Positions 1-12,623 of a DNA stretch of 64,000 bases are shown here, one piece after another. The notes beneath the pieces were generated by a model. That model was not told where the DNA came from, did no database searches, and saw nothing but the letters and a program-made list of their open reading frames with translations. The translations under genes and the position numbers were made by a program. This DNA is from Echinococcus granulosus (taxonomy: Eukaryota > Platyhelminthes > Cestoda > Cyclophyllidea > Taeniidae): contig NW_020170414.1 of assembly GCF_000524195.1 (NCBI RefSeq), positions 324,121-388,120 on the forward strand, in the 5' to 3' direction. Numbering within the stretch: the stretch's first letter is position 1; each line of letters begins with the position of its first letter.

Positions 1-59
1 AAAAAACATCTTTATGCATGCAATGCAGTTTTGACTTGACTAAAATCCGCCAAAAGGCT

Positions 60-600
60 TCTTTGTCTACTTGATGTGAGTGTAATCGGCTTAGTGCATC
101 GTTCACACCAATGCATCATTGGGAGGTGTTATTGTCTTACGCACCCCATTTCGTTTAGCCTGATAGCGACGCCTATTTTGTTATCATTTGTCTTTATACG
201 ACCTCAGGTGACTCATCACCAAAAGATGGCCTTCTAAGTCATTATAAATTTTTGCTTTCTGCTACCATGTGCATTCTACAACCACATACTCACCGTATCC
301 TCTGCAAATGCTATTTGACGCATTCCACGAGACGGAGCTTCAACAATTTGGAACTCACTGAACCCCATGTCAGCTCGTGATGTGGACAAGCTGCAGGCAC
401 CTTCAACAGGTTAGTTTCACCAATATCTCACAAAATGAGGATTCAAGAAAACTGGAATTTCAAATGATAGAAGCTATAATAAGAAGCGTCGCACCGTGCC
501 GCACCGACAAATTGACGCGTATCTGTCTCCTGACCCCTCCCCCTTTCCCCCAACCAAAAAAAACACGAATCTAAACATTCTCATGTACTTTGCAAGCTTG
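60..600. repeat. Diverged direct duplication, copy 1
   Basis: This block can be aligned by eye with about 3000-3500. Shared blocks in the same order include the 'atgcatca' stretch, 'tagcgacgc', 'tcttctgcaaatgc' or its variant, and the 'gcaccgtg...ccgaca' block near 490-510. On the minus strand copy 1 has a short open stretch (about 294-400) ending in a GTGAGT donor-like site, whereas copy 2 has a stop codon at the equivalent place. I do not recognise the encoded peptide. It may be a duplicated gene fragment or an old repeat. Confidence 0.55.
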
Positions 601-798
601 TTCAAGTTATTCAAGACAATTACTGCCATCCCCATAAAATTTTGCGCAAACTTTTTTGGTCAGCTCATAGGTTAATCAAGTGTTCACATTCACTGCGCAT
701 CGCCTAATAACCACAAATGTCTGCATCACAAGGAATAAGATTAATTGCCTTTCAGGAATTTCACTTTCTTTAACGCAGAGGAAAGCAATAAATCCTAC

Positions 799-3700
799 CA
801 ATTTGGACATCTTCCGGGGCCTCTGACTTGGCACATGCTCCCGCCCCGCTGAAGATACCCTCGACAATTAGCTTCAATGCAGCCCGCGATAACACGTAGC
901 CAGCTCCACCGGAAGGGAAAAAGTTTTTCCTGGAATGCTACAACACAGACAAGGAGGCGAATTACGTGGGGGATTACAAATTCCATTCCAAATTCCTTGA
1001 CACTCCAACCTCCTTCCAGACCTCGAAAGTCAATGTTATAAAGGCCGAAAATATGGGTAGCTAAGTCCTTCAATATCATTCTCACCATTCCCCAAGAAAC
1101 GTATAATCAACCCGAAGAAATAAAATGACGTACGTCCTACTCAGAATGATCAATGTAAACATTGTGTTTAGTAGGAAAAAGTGTCTTTCTTGTCTTAGAT
1201 TGTATACCTTTTGAGTTATAAACAATTTTGACGATTCAAGTTGGAAAGCCTGTTTTCGGAAGGGGCAGTGTAACACGTCAGGCATTCCGCCTCAGCTAAA
1301 AAGATAATTTAGGAGGAAAGAAGATCTACTGCGACCGAAGCGTCAATTAATCCTTGAATAATCCATTTCGGAAAATACTGGAAACTCTTTACAGTGTTTT
1401 TCTCTTCTGATAACCAGTCCAACTACCTTTTAGCCTAAACTGGGAAAACTACCAGCAAAAATTATTGCACAACAATATCAAAAATGTCGTGCCCCTTTCA
1501 TCTTTCTGATCTTACTTGAGAGTAAACAACTTGTAGTACAACGGCACCAACAGTAGGGACATAGAGCACTCCACCATTGTCATCGACCTTGATAACTAAA
1601 TCGTCTGCCAATAGTAAAAGGAGAAAATACAGTTTTTTATTGTTAAGGGGATAGGTAGCAGCTAAAATGTGATTAACTCCAAATATAGGGATGGTCAGAT
1701 GTCACTCACGCCCATATTTTTTTGGGCTAAGGGCGACACGTGAGACAGCTTCACACCTCTCGTGATACTCCACATCCGTATGACTCCTTCACCATTCCTT
1801 TTCGTATTTAGTCATATGAACCACTATCGGTGTTGTTTTGATTGTCCGTTTAACTCCCTGGTCTGGTTTTGCGGTCGCTTAAGCCCCTACCCCCTTTGTA
1901 CCTTGGCTGGGCGGGATGACCTCCGGGCCATAGCGGTAGCATCCTCCAGCCCCTTTTGTACGCCGGCAATACTACAGCACTCGTCTTCAAGGAGGATTCT
2001 TGGCGATGCAGTATCCATAGTTAAAACGTCTATAAGTGGAGGTGGTGTAGGTATTTTGAATAGCATTTTGCTGCAGGGAAGCGGGATGTCTGAGGATATC
2101 GCAATCATTGAAGACAACCGTGAACACTTTCGATTAGCGCTAAATCAAATAAGTGGTGTTTGTTTTTCTTTCGTGGGTGGTAACGTGATGGAAGGACTCA
2201 GTGCTATAGCCGCCGAACAGGCAAGATGAAACCACTTGTTTATTTGAGCGAAGTGTTAGCACAGCCAACATCATAAACGATGCACTGAAAAAAAGGCGAG
2301 CTTCCAGATGACCAATAAAGTAAACATACCGACAATACACACCAAATTGAATACAGAAATATGACGAAGAGAATTCACATAAACTTGTAGAAAATGAGCA
2401 ACAATCCAAGAAAAAAAAACAAGACGATGGAATTTGGACCCATCTTGAGCCTATCCCGTGTATACGCAATGTCAGTATATCCTCATGCTGGAAGATTGGT
2501 AGCTTTACTCGACGCCTCGTGTTGCATCTTACTTAGGTGGTTAGAGATCTTCGCCTTTCATTGCAGACGCGAAGGGAAAGTGAAATCTTTGTATTACTCT
2601 AGAAGTGTTTCGTGTTTTGTGGAAAAAATGGAAAAAAAAGCAGAGAAGATATCAGTGCCCAGTCAGTCGTGTGCCGTTTTAGCACTGGGTGTTTCAGCTA
2701 TGGACGTAGAGGTCATACGTCTGCAAAATATCTTTTTTCGAGAGTAAAGTGGTGTGTGCCTCAGAAGAATGGGCTGACGTAGGTAGTGGGTGGTTGGCTC
2801 GCTTGCAAAACGCGCGCTGCAGCATAAACAACTTTTATCATCACACGGCCACTAGTTAGTCAATCAGTCAGTCTGCATATAAGTTAATTCCAACTACGCA
2901 GCCTTGTAATGTGAAGTAAAGAGGGCAGGAACATCCACTCGACCATCTTACAAAATCACTTCTTGACCTCTACGTCTTTATGCGTGGCTAGAAGTTGCCG
3001 CCACCTTTCCTGCCCATTTGTAAACGAATTGATGCATCTTTTGCATCAATGCATCACTGGAAGCTGTTCTTGCCACGACCACCTTACATCATTCTACTTA
3101 CTAGCGACGCTTAAGTTGTAATCAGTAGTAAATGCGACTTTCAGTGATCATTCAGCAGAAGTCCATCTTATAAGGCTTTTTAGATGCATGCATTCTACTA
3201 CCACGTACCTTCTGCCATCACACATATACTGTATCTTCTGCAAATGCCATCGAACACAATTCTTGAGGAGGAGTTTCTGTAGTTTGGGGGCTCAATTAGA
3301 AATTAATGCCAATTCGTGAAGCAGAAAGACTGCACCCACATTAAACGGGCCATTTCAAACGATATCATATAAATTGAGAGTTTAAGTAGTAGAGGCCGCA
3401 ATGAGAACCGCACCGTGTTCTGCCGACATTATGACGCAAATCTAAAACGTATGCATCTTTACACTTGCATGAATAATGCAGGACGCTATAAGTTACACGA
3501 GATTCTTGCAACGAGTTTAATTGAAAATCAGCTAAACAAACTTATGCATCACTCCTTCGCACTTTTATTTATCGCCTTTTAAATACTGAGAAATTTCGCG
3601 CAAATACAATCCTCAAAGAATGCCTCAGTTTGAAACGCGAGAAACTTGTATCCCATGATCCTCCCCTTCTCGACTGCTTTGCCAACGTCTAAGGCCTGAC

Positions 3701-6341
3701 ATTGATCACCGCACTTAGAACAACAATGGCAACAAAAATTTTACGACTCGAAAAACCGTCACCTAATGATAAAAGTCCACTAAACAATCAAACTCGTGAC
3801 AGCTCGGTTGGTGCAAGGTTTACCAATGATTGCACAACTTCAAAGGCTAGGTCATTGCGGATTTACCTTGATGTAGCAGCTGACGGTTTTATGAGTCCAA
3901 ATCTGAATTATGAGTCTTTTCAGAATGTGCTCAACAACTTTGAGGAATCAGCAGTGCCGGTAGGCACGGACAAGTAGACCTTTTCATTCAAGGAGTTAAG
4001 GCTTATAACAAACGATCTTATAAGAGGCGGGCACCGTAAAAATGCCACAAATTTCATCGTACATCATGTGTCAGTAGATATGGCATTCGCTCAATGCACT
4101 AAAGAACCAAAAGAAGATGTCGTTTTCCTGTGGCCGTGGGTAGGGGGGAAGGCTATTGTCGCACCTACGCAGCCAGGGGTCAAGGATTTCAAGGTCCACT
4201 TGAAGTGTGTCCACACCGGGCGTAACTATGGCAATGTTAGAGAGTACTACGTGTAGCCAGGTTTGGCATGCAATAATGAGTGTACTTATCCACTCCTTAA
4301 AATGCTCCATACAATACCGAAGTACAGGCGACAGTGACACAATTAGCGCTTGAATCGTCTGTATGTGTTGACAGCGGCACCGACGGGGGAGATGGTAGAC
4401 TACTCGCCTCGTCTACTTGCAAGTTCATCAATAGCTCGAGCATGGCTTTGCACGGAAAATATCCACAGCCTTCATTCATTGGAGAGCGAAACCCCACAAT
4501 GAGTTTGAAGTGTAGGCGTGTACAAGGTACTCAACAATCCAGCTGCCCACAGGAGAAGAAAATTCGTGCGCCATTAAACAAAAGAAGCTTCTTAATAGAA
4601 GTGAGAGATATTGTGATGTCATACCTAGCCTTAATTCAAGAAAATACCGGGAAGTATTTGGCATCTTCTAGTCCTAGATCATTTGAGCTTCACCGAAATG
4701 GTTTGATACCTGTGAAATCTCTTCAATATAAACTTCATGCAAGTGTCATATTTTACACCACTGTCGCACCTGACGATGAGAGCAATCATCACTTGCCATG
4801 CAGTGACGTGTGTGGTGACTTAGGTGAACTTGTCTTGGTGAAATATGGTGGGCCTTCTGGATTTTCCCTCTTCGATTGTAGCAAACACCGTGAAGTGGAA
4901 ACGCCAGTTCACTTACGAAAAAGTCCACGATATCAACCTTCAAAACGAGCACTTTAAAATACATGGATATAAGTGAAGGAGACAAGCTAAGAAGATACAG
5001 CATTGTTTTAGCATTTGCCCTCACATATTTATCGCCCGTACGAAGCGTTACGGAGGGTTAGGGTGGTCTTTGACAGCACCATCTCATATTCCATGGGAAG
5101 AAAACCACACACTCATGCACAGAACTGGTCTATATGATGCGCTCTAAGCGAGGAACAAAAAAGCAACAAGCTAATGGTCGTACTAGACACCCTAAAAGAT
5201 GTCACAACTAGCCATTGTTTCAAAACCAGACTACACTAAGCAGCTTGAAATCAGAGGATCAGAAATGTAAGCGCCCACTTAAGCTCTCATAGGAGGGAAA
5301 TCGGAATGCCTACGTTGAATCGTCTGCCCATTAGGATGGGTATGTCGGGATCCTGGTTGGAGAGGAGGAATCGTAGATTTTCCACAATCACATAGGTGTC
5401 GTCGTCCGCCTTCATAAAGAAGTCATAGTCGTTAAGATTGTTGCGGTAGATGTAGAGCATAGCCTGGCGTATCTTCTCCCATAGCACATTTCGGCCCTCC
5501 TTATCTACCGCTTCTAAAGGACAATACAGGCAGTAAGTAATCACTAAAAACTGGAGGGCGTGTTAGAGGCTAGTCTGTGATATCCCAACTGAGAAAGCAC
5601 ATTCCGGACTATCGGGTGTGACGCCTTATGCCAATTTCGTGGAAAAACGACAGAAATGGAGAGCACTCACTGATGGATGGCAAATAAATATCCTCTTCGG
5701 AACTGACAAACATGTAGCCATTGAATCGTCTGGCCCAGGTCATTTTCACGTGGATAGCTTTGATCATCCTAACAGGCGGAGTTGTCAAGATGATAGCGAA
5801 TACACGAACCCGCCTCGCCAGGTAATCTGCCAGAGTTGGACTGCCTACATGGCGGTACAGTCGACAGCTGTCATATTAGATATGATCTTCGGTAGTTTGT
5901 GCCACTAAGTCATCTACACAACACATAGATAGCATTTGGCCATTTTGAAGTGCAATGCAGTGTGAGCCGTAAGCATGTGATTGTGCGTGTGCCAAACTAT
6001 CCACAAAATAGACGGGTTAGATTAATGCCTTACTTGAAGTTGCAGACTGATTGACAATAATCACATATGATAAATCTGTAGGTGGAGACAAGGCAAGAGG
6101 CCAATAATAACACCTTTGCATCCTCTACCAGAGGTTGGAAATAATCTACTTATTTCGGAATTCAGTAGCACTCAATTGGCTACACACCCAATCCTGTGGT
6201 GATCCCATTCTCAATGCGCTCACACATGAACAACTGTAGTATGCAAAGAGAGATACCGAAGGCGAAAACTCCAGTCAGCATGCCAGCGAGAAATAATTGC
6301 GATTTGCGCCGACACTTTCCTGATTGATTTAATTTATCCAT
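799..6341 (-). CDS. C1GALT1-like core-1 beta-1,3-galactosyltransferase, copy B (3' end missing or decayed)
   Basis: The family adds galactose to GalNAc-Ser/Thr to make core-1 (T antigen) O-glycans in the Golgi. Four exons join in phase: 6188-6341, 5671-5844, 5314-5513 and 799-937. Exon 1 encodes a short basic tail and one membrane anchor (FLAGMLTGVFAFGISLCIL). Exon 2 has the KAIHVKMTWARRFNGYMF block that matches the family's H-V-K-x-T-W signature. Exon 3 carries FFMKADDDTYVIVENLRFLL with an intact DDD metal/UDP-binding motif. Exon 4 carries PSGGAGYVLSRAAL and ends EDVQIG. Exons 5 and 6 (the later FHP and CCSD regions) are not found intact. A frame-broken match to the start of exon 5 (C-A-V-N-V-N, then stop) sits near 683-705. 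The 4.4-kb intron 3 holds a duplication and an unrelated ORF. The gene is therefore truncated, decayed, or uses other 3' exons outside the window. Confidence 0.8.
1880..2020 (+). mobile_element. Diverged solo-LTR-like remnant of the TRIM element
   Basis: The stretch with 'ggctgggcgggatgacc', 'gggccatag' and 'actcgtcttcaaggagg' follows, in order, the blocks of the 196-bp LTR at 12.6 kb read on the opposite strand. Identity is low, and there is no recognisable internal region beside it, so it looks like an old solo LTR. Confidence 0.35.
3000..3500. repeat. Diverged direct duplication, copy 2
   Basis: This is the second copy of the block at 60-600, in the same orientation and about 2.95 kb away. 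It lies inside the large intron 3 of C1GALT copy B. The minus-strand open stretch seen in copy 1 is interrupted here by an in-frame TAA. Confidence 0.55.
3702..4957 (+). pseudogene. Unidentified broken ORF inside the C1GALT-B intron
   Basis: An intronless plus-strand reading frame starts at an ATG at 3726 with a good context (acaacaATGG). It runs 84 codons to a TAG at 3975, reopens in the same frame to 4256, then continues in another frame from about 4290 to 4957 (over 200 codons). Two breaks with long open runs on both sides suggest one decayed gene or retrocopy of about 400 codons rather than chance ORFs. I recognise no domain. It lies antisense within intron 3 of C1GALT copy B. No poly-A tract is visible after its end. 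An alternative is three unrelated chance ORFs. Confidence 0.35.
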
Positions 6342-7086
6342 CCTTCTCTCCTTCTCTGAAACACTAGGAAACAGGAGTTAAGTTAATCTGAAATGAGTGC
6401 GTGGCGTTGAACCATAAAGTACACTCATATAATCTAAAAAAAACTAAATTGCAAAACTATGGCCTATTTTCTCTCTCATTCATGTCCTAGACGCCTCTCT
6501 ATTCATTACTATCTAATAGCACTTGAAATTAATTGAAAGGTTCGTCCTGTGGTGACAGAGAGACCAACCAACTTCAGAGGCCACAACGAGCCATGGTTGC
6601 CACGTTGACGATCAAGTGAAACTATGAAGTTGGAAATGATGCTTGGGCCTCTACCAAAGTACATTCCAACTAGCAGGTCCACTTGAGATAGGAGACATAG
6701 TGGAAGGAGAGGGCCAAAACTACCATTTGTGAAACAAAAATTATTTGAAAAGTGTTTACAGTCAATTTCCACGGGATTTAGGGTAGAGATTATGCAGCAT
6801 TAAGGGAGATGAAACGCTAGACTAAGGGGCCAGCGGAGTCATGGCACACAGTACCACTCCGTGGCGAAACTACTTGATGCTACTTACTTTAAGTAAAAGA
6901 ACGAACAAGACTAACAAAACACAATTTGTATTTCAATTCATGTACAATTTTAAATGAGCCGGAAGTTCTAAAAATTGCCGAAGTATTGCAGAAAAAGGTG
7001 GATTATATAAAAAGGCTGAAAGAAACAAGTATACAATGGATAAGGCATGAAGAAGCACTAGGCAGCCCCAGGAATGGAAATGAGCT

Positions 7087-9911
7087 TCAGCGTTGTATAG
7101 CGCTTTGAAGAAGCCTCACTTTTTCATAGTTCTCGGGCTCGTGAATGATGCCGTAGGGGTAAAGGTGGTATACCATATACTCCATCATGTAGAGATGGGC
7201 ACCTCTGAGATCAGAGAAAGCCACAGATTGGTCACTGCAGCAGGTAAGAGCCTAAATTTGAAGGGAGCAGGGATAGGAATTCTTCACTTGAAAACCATGA
7301 CAAAAATACGAGTGCGCAAAGTTTGATGCCTACTTTGGTCATTTGATCAGACCCAAATACTGTCGGGTCGGGATTTATGGTCTCCAGAAACTTCTTCAAA
7401 ATGTCCCAGGGTGTGAGTGGATGAAAGAGATCAGATTTGTCTTGATCTACAGCGTGGATCAATTTCACGCCCACCGCAATGGCACATTTGCCTAGGCGAG
7501 AAAAAAGGCAAGCGAAGTAGTCATCCAAAGTTCAAATAAAAACGAGATTTTTGGTTTTACGAGTACAAAACGGAGATATCACGGAGCTGCCACAGACAGT
7601 AATGGGTAGCAAGCCTGACCAACTACTAATAATACTAGCTAGCCCACATTTCTTTTATCAGCTTGGTTCAGACGCTGTTAAGCAAGACGGAAAATGAAGG
7701 TGGCGGTGCGTACACACAAAGGCATTTAGTGAGGGTTAATTCGGACGAAAGGACAAGAATTGAACCTGCCAAGGCCTACATAAGATGTTGGGAATCTAAG
7801 CCACTGTAAGACCTTAGAATGCTTGGAATGCAGACGGTCGGACGTATAGCGCCAATGACGACCCCGATCTTGGTGGTAGTTCTCAGCTTACAATAAATCC
7901 GGAACGTAGATCCAATGATTGATAGTCGTTAAGCAACTACACCAGAAGATGGACCTTTCAATCAGGAAAATTTGCAACTCAGGGGCGTACCGAGACAGAT
8001 CAGCATTTCAGAACTGGGAACAGAGGCGAAGGCTGCTCTAGGATGGTTTAACCCCGCTAATCTCTCACATTAGACGTGGAGAAACCCACTACTAACACTA
8101 ATAAATGCATGATGAGGGAAAGGGCAGTCTCAGCATTAAGTCAAGGACTTTGGACAAATCTCTACGAACCAAAATTGACGTCCGCAGCTGCGTCACTTTC
8201 GCTACAGGCCTCGACGTTGGTTTTGATGCCCACCGCAAGTCTCTCCAAGGCTGCACGAGACATTACGTAGCCGGACTCGTCCGACAGAAACTGAATGGTG
8301 CCTTGTGTTGCCTGAAGGTGGAAAAAAAGAAATCTACCTCACGCAATTCCACAATAGATGCTTGCGATAATTTTACATCTGGATAAGTAATTATTCATTT
8401 GAAATGCAGTCATCCTAAACAAGTGATCACAAATGATTTGATAAATTAAGACGAGATTTTGGTTTAAAGTTTCACCAACTTAAAAAGGGCAGTCTATTTA
8501 GTGGAAACGGGGGATGGAATAAACCAGCCTACCGCCATCGAACGACCAATCAAAAGGGGCTCTTTGAAGTCTATTTCGCGGAGGAGAGCACGCAAATTCT
8601 CCACCACAACGTAATTGGTGTCGTGAGCTTTCATGAAGAAGGTAAAGTTCTGACGGAAGTTGTCGTAAATATGAGCAATGGCCGAACGGGTGAAGGCCCA
8701 TCCCTTTTTATTTGGTAGGGCTAAAATTGAAAAATTACCAGCAAAAATGAAATCAGTCTATGCCACAGAGCGATTAGACAGACACGGAATCAACGCAGTT
8801 CCAGTTAGGTCAACATGATCTGCCAAAATCATCTTAATTTGTGGACATATATTGTAAACTTTCTTATGTGAAGTAAAATATGACGATACTACCGATGTAT
8901 TCTCTGGCCTGCTACGCTCCTAATCAAAAAAACAGATCGAAATTATCTTTGGCCTAGAGCTTCTTCACGAGTTCAAAGAAATATTCCCAACTGATTGACT
9001 ATGCCCGAATTTAGGGTGGGATTTCGTGTTTCACGACTCCTGAAAACACCACACTCTCTGTAAGTTTAACGAATGCCGGCAAATTGCCTCATGTCCTAAA
9101 AATGTATCACAAAAATAAGTTTGATTGGCAGTGACTTACAGCTAGAAAATCGACTCTACCATGGTACAATTAATTACTCACAATTACCCACCAAATGCAG
9201 GGAGATTTGTGTCGTTATTATCACTGAAGAAGAGATACCCGTCGAAGCGTTGCGCCCAAGTTGACTTAATGTGAGCAGCTCGAGTTTCATTCTCTGTCGC
9301 TGAGGTAAATATAAAGGCGAACACCGGCCGCACTTTCGCCAATTCATCCACGAGTAGAGTCTCACCTTTTGAAGAAGATTATGACAGAATTGGCGCTGAT
9401 ATTTTGCATAGGTGCCTTACCAGGTAACAAACCGGTTGCAGGTCCGGTTTTACATGACCAAATCGTGTGTCACTTGGCGGGCGAAAAGTAAATGTAACAA
9501 CACTTCAACCCCATTTTGAGTCACCAGTAAATGAATCAAAGCAAATAGCCCTAAAAAGTTTACCCATATTGGCAGGTTTTAGCAGTGATGAGTTAAAAGA
9601 TAAAAATTTAAAACATGAAATATGTAGTAGCTATTAGAAAAGTGGAGAATGTCTAGTTTGATTATATTTCTCACAGACAGGGTTAGAAATAAATGAAAAA
9701 TTTGAGTAAGGAACGTACCTTCATGATGTCCACCATGTTCGGAAAAGTGTTGAACATCGAGAACACCTTCTTTTGGTGCACGTATAAGTGGATGAAGTTG
9801 AATCTGACCAAGGTAAGAGCTTGTAGACGAGGTTAGAAGCCATGAACCAATCAGTCCACATAGGAATCCAAGTCCGACAAATTTAACCACGGATGGGCCA
9901 AAAACTACCAT
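7087..9911 (-). CDS. C1GALT1-like glycosyltransferase, copy A, with degenerate DDD motif
   Basis: Six exons join in exact phase: 9719-9911, 9192-9365, 8533-8720, 8170-8311, 7334-7491 and 7087-7251 (339 aa, a usual length for the family). Exon 1 gives a type II signal anchor (VGLGFLCGLIGSWLL). Exon 2 has AAHIKSTWAQRFDGYLFF, the family signature. Exon 3 reads FFMKAHDTNYVVVENLRALL, where family members have KADDDTYV, so two of the three acidic DDD residues are replaced. Exon 4 reads SDESGYVMSRAAL in place of GGAGYVLS. Exon 5 keeps FHPLTP and exon 6 keeps CCSDQSVAF and YMVYHLYPYG. Exon 2 has the same length (174 nt) and phase as in copy B, so the pair arose by gene duplication. Loss of the metal/UDP site in an otherwise open gene suggests a non-catalytic paralogue, analogous to the C1GALT1 chaperone Cosmc. 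That role is inferred. Confidence 0.88.
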
Positions 9912-11832
9912 CTATAGTGAAACCAAACAACTAATTACGCGGGAGACTAATACGGGAATCAAGACAGGAAGGCGAGATAAGTTGGTTAATGAAGTCTGCA
10001 ATCTGTGCCGAGGCTAAGCATACCGCCACCAAGAGACACTTTGTTAGATTGCCCATGGTGGTATACCGGAAGAAAACCGAGGCGCTTTACAGGGTCCAAA
10101 AGTAGGTAAAACAAGAGTAGAGAAAAGTAAATACAAAACCGTATAACTTCTTGACAACGCGATGCCTGAATGACTAAGCCTATGATTCAGTGTGTCGTTA
10201 ATGTGAAAAATGTTCCAAATATGTTACTTTAATTACTACTCCAACTTATACTTCACAAAGTCTTGAGATGACGGCTCTATTTTCCTCAAAACGGAGCATA
10301 AGTAGGGTAAAAATTACGAAAATTTACTAATTCACAACTCAAATCGTCTTATAAATAAGATCTCTCAAGGCACTAAATTTGTCATGGTGTCCCAAACACA
10401 AACGACTGTTATTATGTCACTGTTTCATACACGCATTTGACGGTAAAGCAGTCTACCGTGTGAAGATAGGTATTTCTTCAAAAGCTGCTCATTTTTAAAG
10501 GCTGAAATATCAGCAGAATAATTTCATAGGGTGATTGTATGACTCGAAAACCAAATGCGTATAAGTACTGTTCCCAAGAGCAGACATAACTATTGGGTGC
10601 AAATTAAAGTGCCAAAATGCATATGTGCATAATTATGTATTTAAGGTGCCACATAATGATTGAATGCGGATAGCTTTTGGTAATTAATTCTGACAGCGAG
10701 ATATGTCAAGTGATGAAGGCGATAAGTTAAAAGACACAATTAAACAACCTATCGCAAGACTTTAAAAAACGAGAGCAGAAAGTTATCTAGTAAATCATTA
10801 TTCTTTAAATTGATTAAAAATTTGACTAGGTAGGTGCTGACGCAAATAAGAAAGCAAACATAACATCAGAAGGGACTTCACATCCAGGAATGACCAAGCC
10901 AGTTACATTACCATCGACTCGGTATATTTAGAGTCGGGTGTATCATTAAAAATTCAAACACTAGAATCACCCTCTGTATGGACCACCAAGATGCGAAGCG
11001 ACCCAAGCACTTTTAAACAGCCCACGCTGACCTTTAAGGTAGGTCAATAGGCAGTTTTTGCTTAAACAAACAAAAAATGTGCAAAAATATTTTAAACAAT
11101 AATTAAAAGAATTTAAACTGTGTGAATGCATTATACTAATAGTAGACGGGTGGAAACACGTTATGGGCTATCCGAACTAAATACCGACCAGGGAAATTTA
11201 TTAAGTTGTCTAATCAAACGAGCTGTAATGTAAGTGCTGTTGCAGGACGTGTACCACATATGACATTATTTATTTTTTTTACCTCTCAAGTTTGTTTTAC
11301 ATTGTACAAATGCTCCAGCTACTTTGATTGCGTACCCCAGTTGACGCCACTATCCGTGGACGATGTTTGATCTGCCAAATCGTTGAGTTTCATTTAACTC
11401 AATGCATTACATTTAACTACTTCATTAAAACATAACCTAAGACTTTGCGTCACATAGTTGCACAGTTTTGTAACTTATTTTGTACTGTGTTTCCTCAAAC
11501 AATAAATCCTGCAAAATATTTCCCTCGAATTTCTGTATTAATTTGACAGATGCAAAAGATTCGCATTTGAATCAAGTAATCCTAAGGAAGCCGTCACATT
11601 GCTGAACTTTTTAGAATTTTTTTCTGGTTGTGCTGCGTAAATTCACGTGTTGTGACGAGCTAACTACGCCTCCAAATTTCCTCTGACTTCATAACTTGGA
11701 TAGTCGCCGCAATTGCCTTTTTCCTCCATTTTATTTTAAGCTCTGCTACTTTGACTTAGAAAAATGCTAGCTAGATGTGCTCTTCGAAGCATTTTTAATT
11801 GTACTTTGAACCCAGTTTTCTCAGGAGTTCTT
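9912..11832. other. Intergenic, AT-rich, no gene seen
   Basis: This is the upstream flank of C1GALT copy A. It has many stop codons in all frames, homopolymer runs and no exon-like open stretch that I can support. It contains whatever promoter drives the minus-strand gene, but no clear TATA or Inr pattern stands out. Confidence 0.6.
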
Positions 11833-12029
11833 TGTAGCATCCCGAGACTCCCTGAAGACGAAAGAATATACAATACTCGGGCAGAATATATATATATTCA
11901 GCACGGAGGTGTCTGGGCTACTGGCATGGCACAAAAGGCCAGCCCATCCAGCGATGTATAAGGGGGCTAATTCAAAGTACAAAAGTGGCGCCTCACCAAT
12001 ACCGAGGGATAAACCACTATCGTATTACG
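11833..12029 (-). repeat. 3' LTR of the TRIM element
   Basis: This is a direct repeat of 12624-12819. It shares 'tcccgagactccctgaagac', 'aatactcgggcag' and 'aaaccactatcg' in order. Its outer end has CG where the other LTR has TG, so the terminal dinucleotide is mutated. Confidence 0.88.
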
Positions 12030-12623
12030 TAGCTTCCCTCCTCTTTTGAGCGTCGTCTCCGGCGCTCCCGCAGGTCAACCTCCCACGTCAGCCATTACAA
12101 CGTAGTCGGTGCTGCAAAGAAACACCCACGAGCCGACTGTGCTAGTCACCAAATTAGCGCGCAACTGAGGGTGAACTTGACCTCAACGTCACTGATCCCT
12201 CTTGGCGGCTTGACTGGATCTGGAGTTGCGTTTGGTTTAGGGATTTGGTTGAGGACGGAGAATTGCGCCGGCCATCATGCGTGTCCATAGATGGGTGTAG
12301 GAACACTGGCCTAAAAGTAGATTTGAGTAAGGAAGGAAAAGATATAAAACAGGTTCATGGGGAACGGTAGGGAAAATCCGCACCGAAACTTCCGGATGGT
12401 TCACGGCCAGTGTCGCTTCAGTTGTTAATAGCTTTTCTGCAGAACACGGGACTGGGAGAGATGCCGAAGGTAGACGTCAACATCAACCTTTCTGTTAGGG
12501 GCCATCACCATTCTCCCATTCGTAGCATATGTACTTCTTCCGCTCCACTAAGGCTTATCACGCAGAAGTGGAAAATCAGGATACGTGTCTTTCAAGATCG
12601 GGTTCGCTTTCCGCTGCCACCAA

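Noticed and set aside
1762..2229. 155-codon plus-strand ORF
   Set aside because: Its middle overlaps the LTR-like remnant and a competing ORF on the other strand, with no domain pattern.
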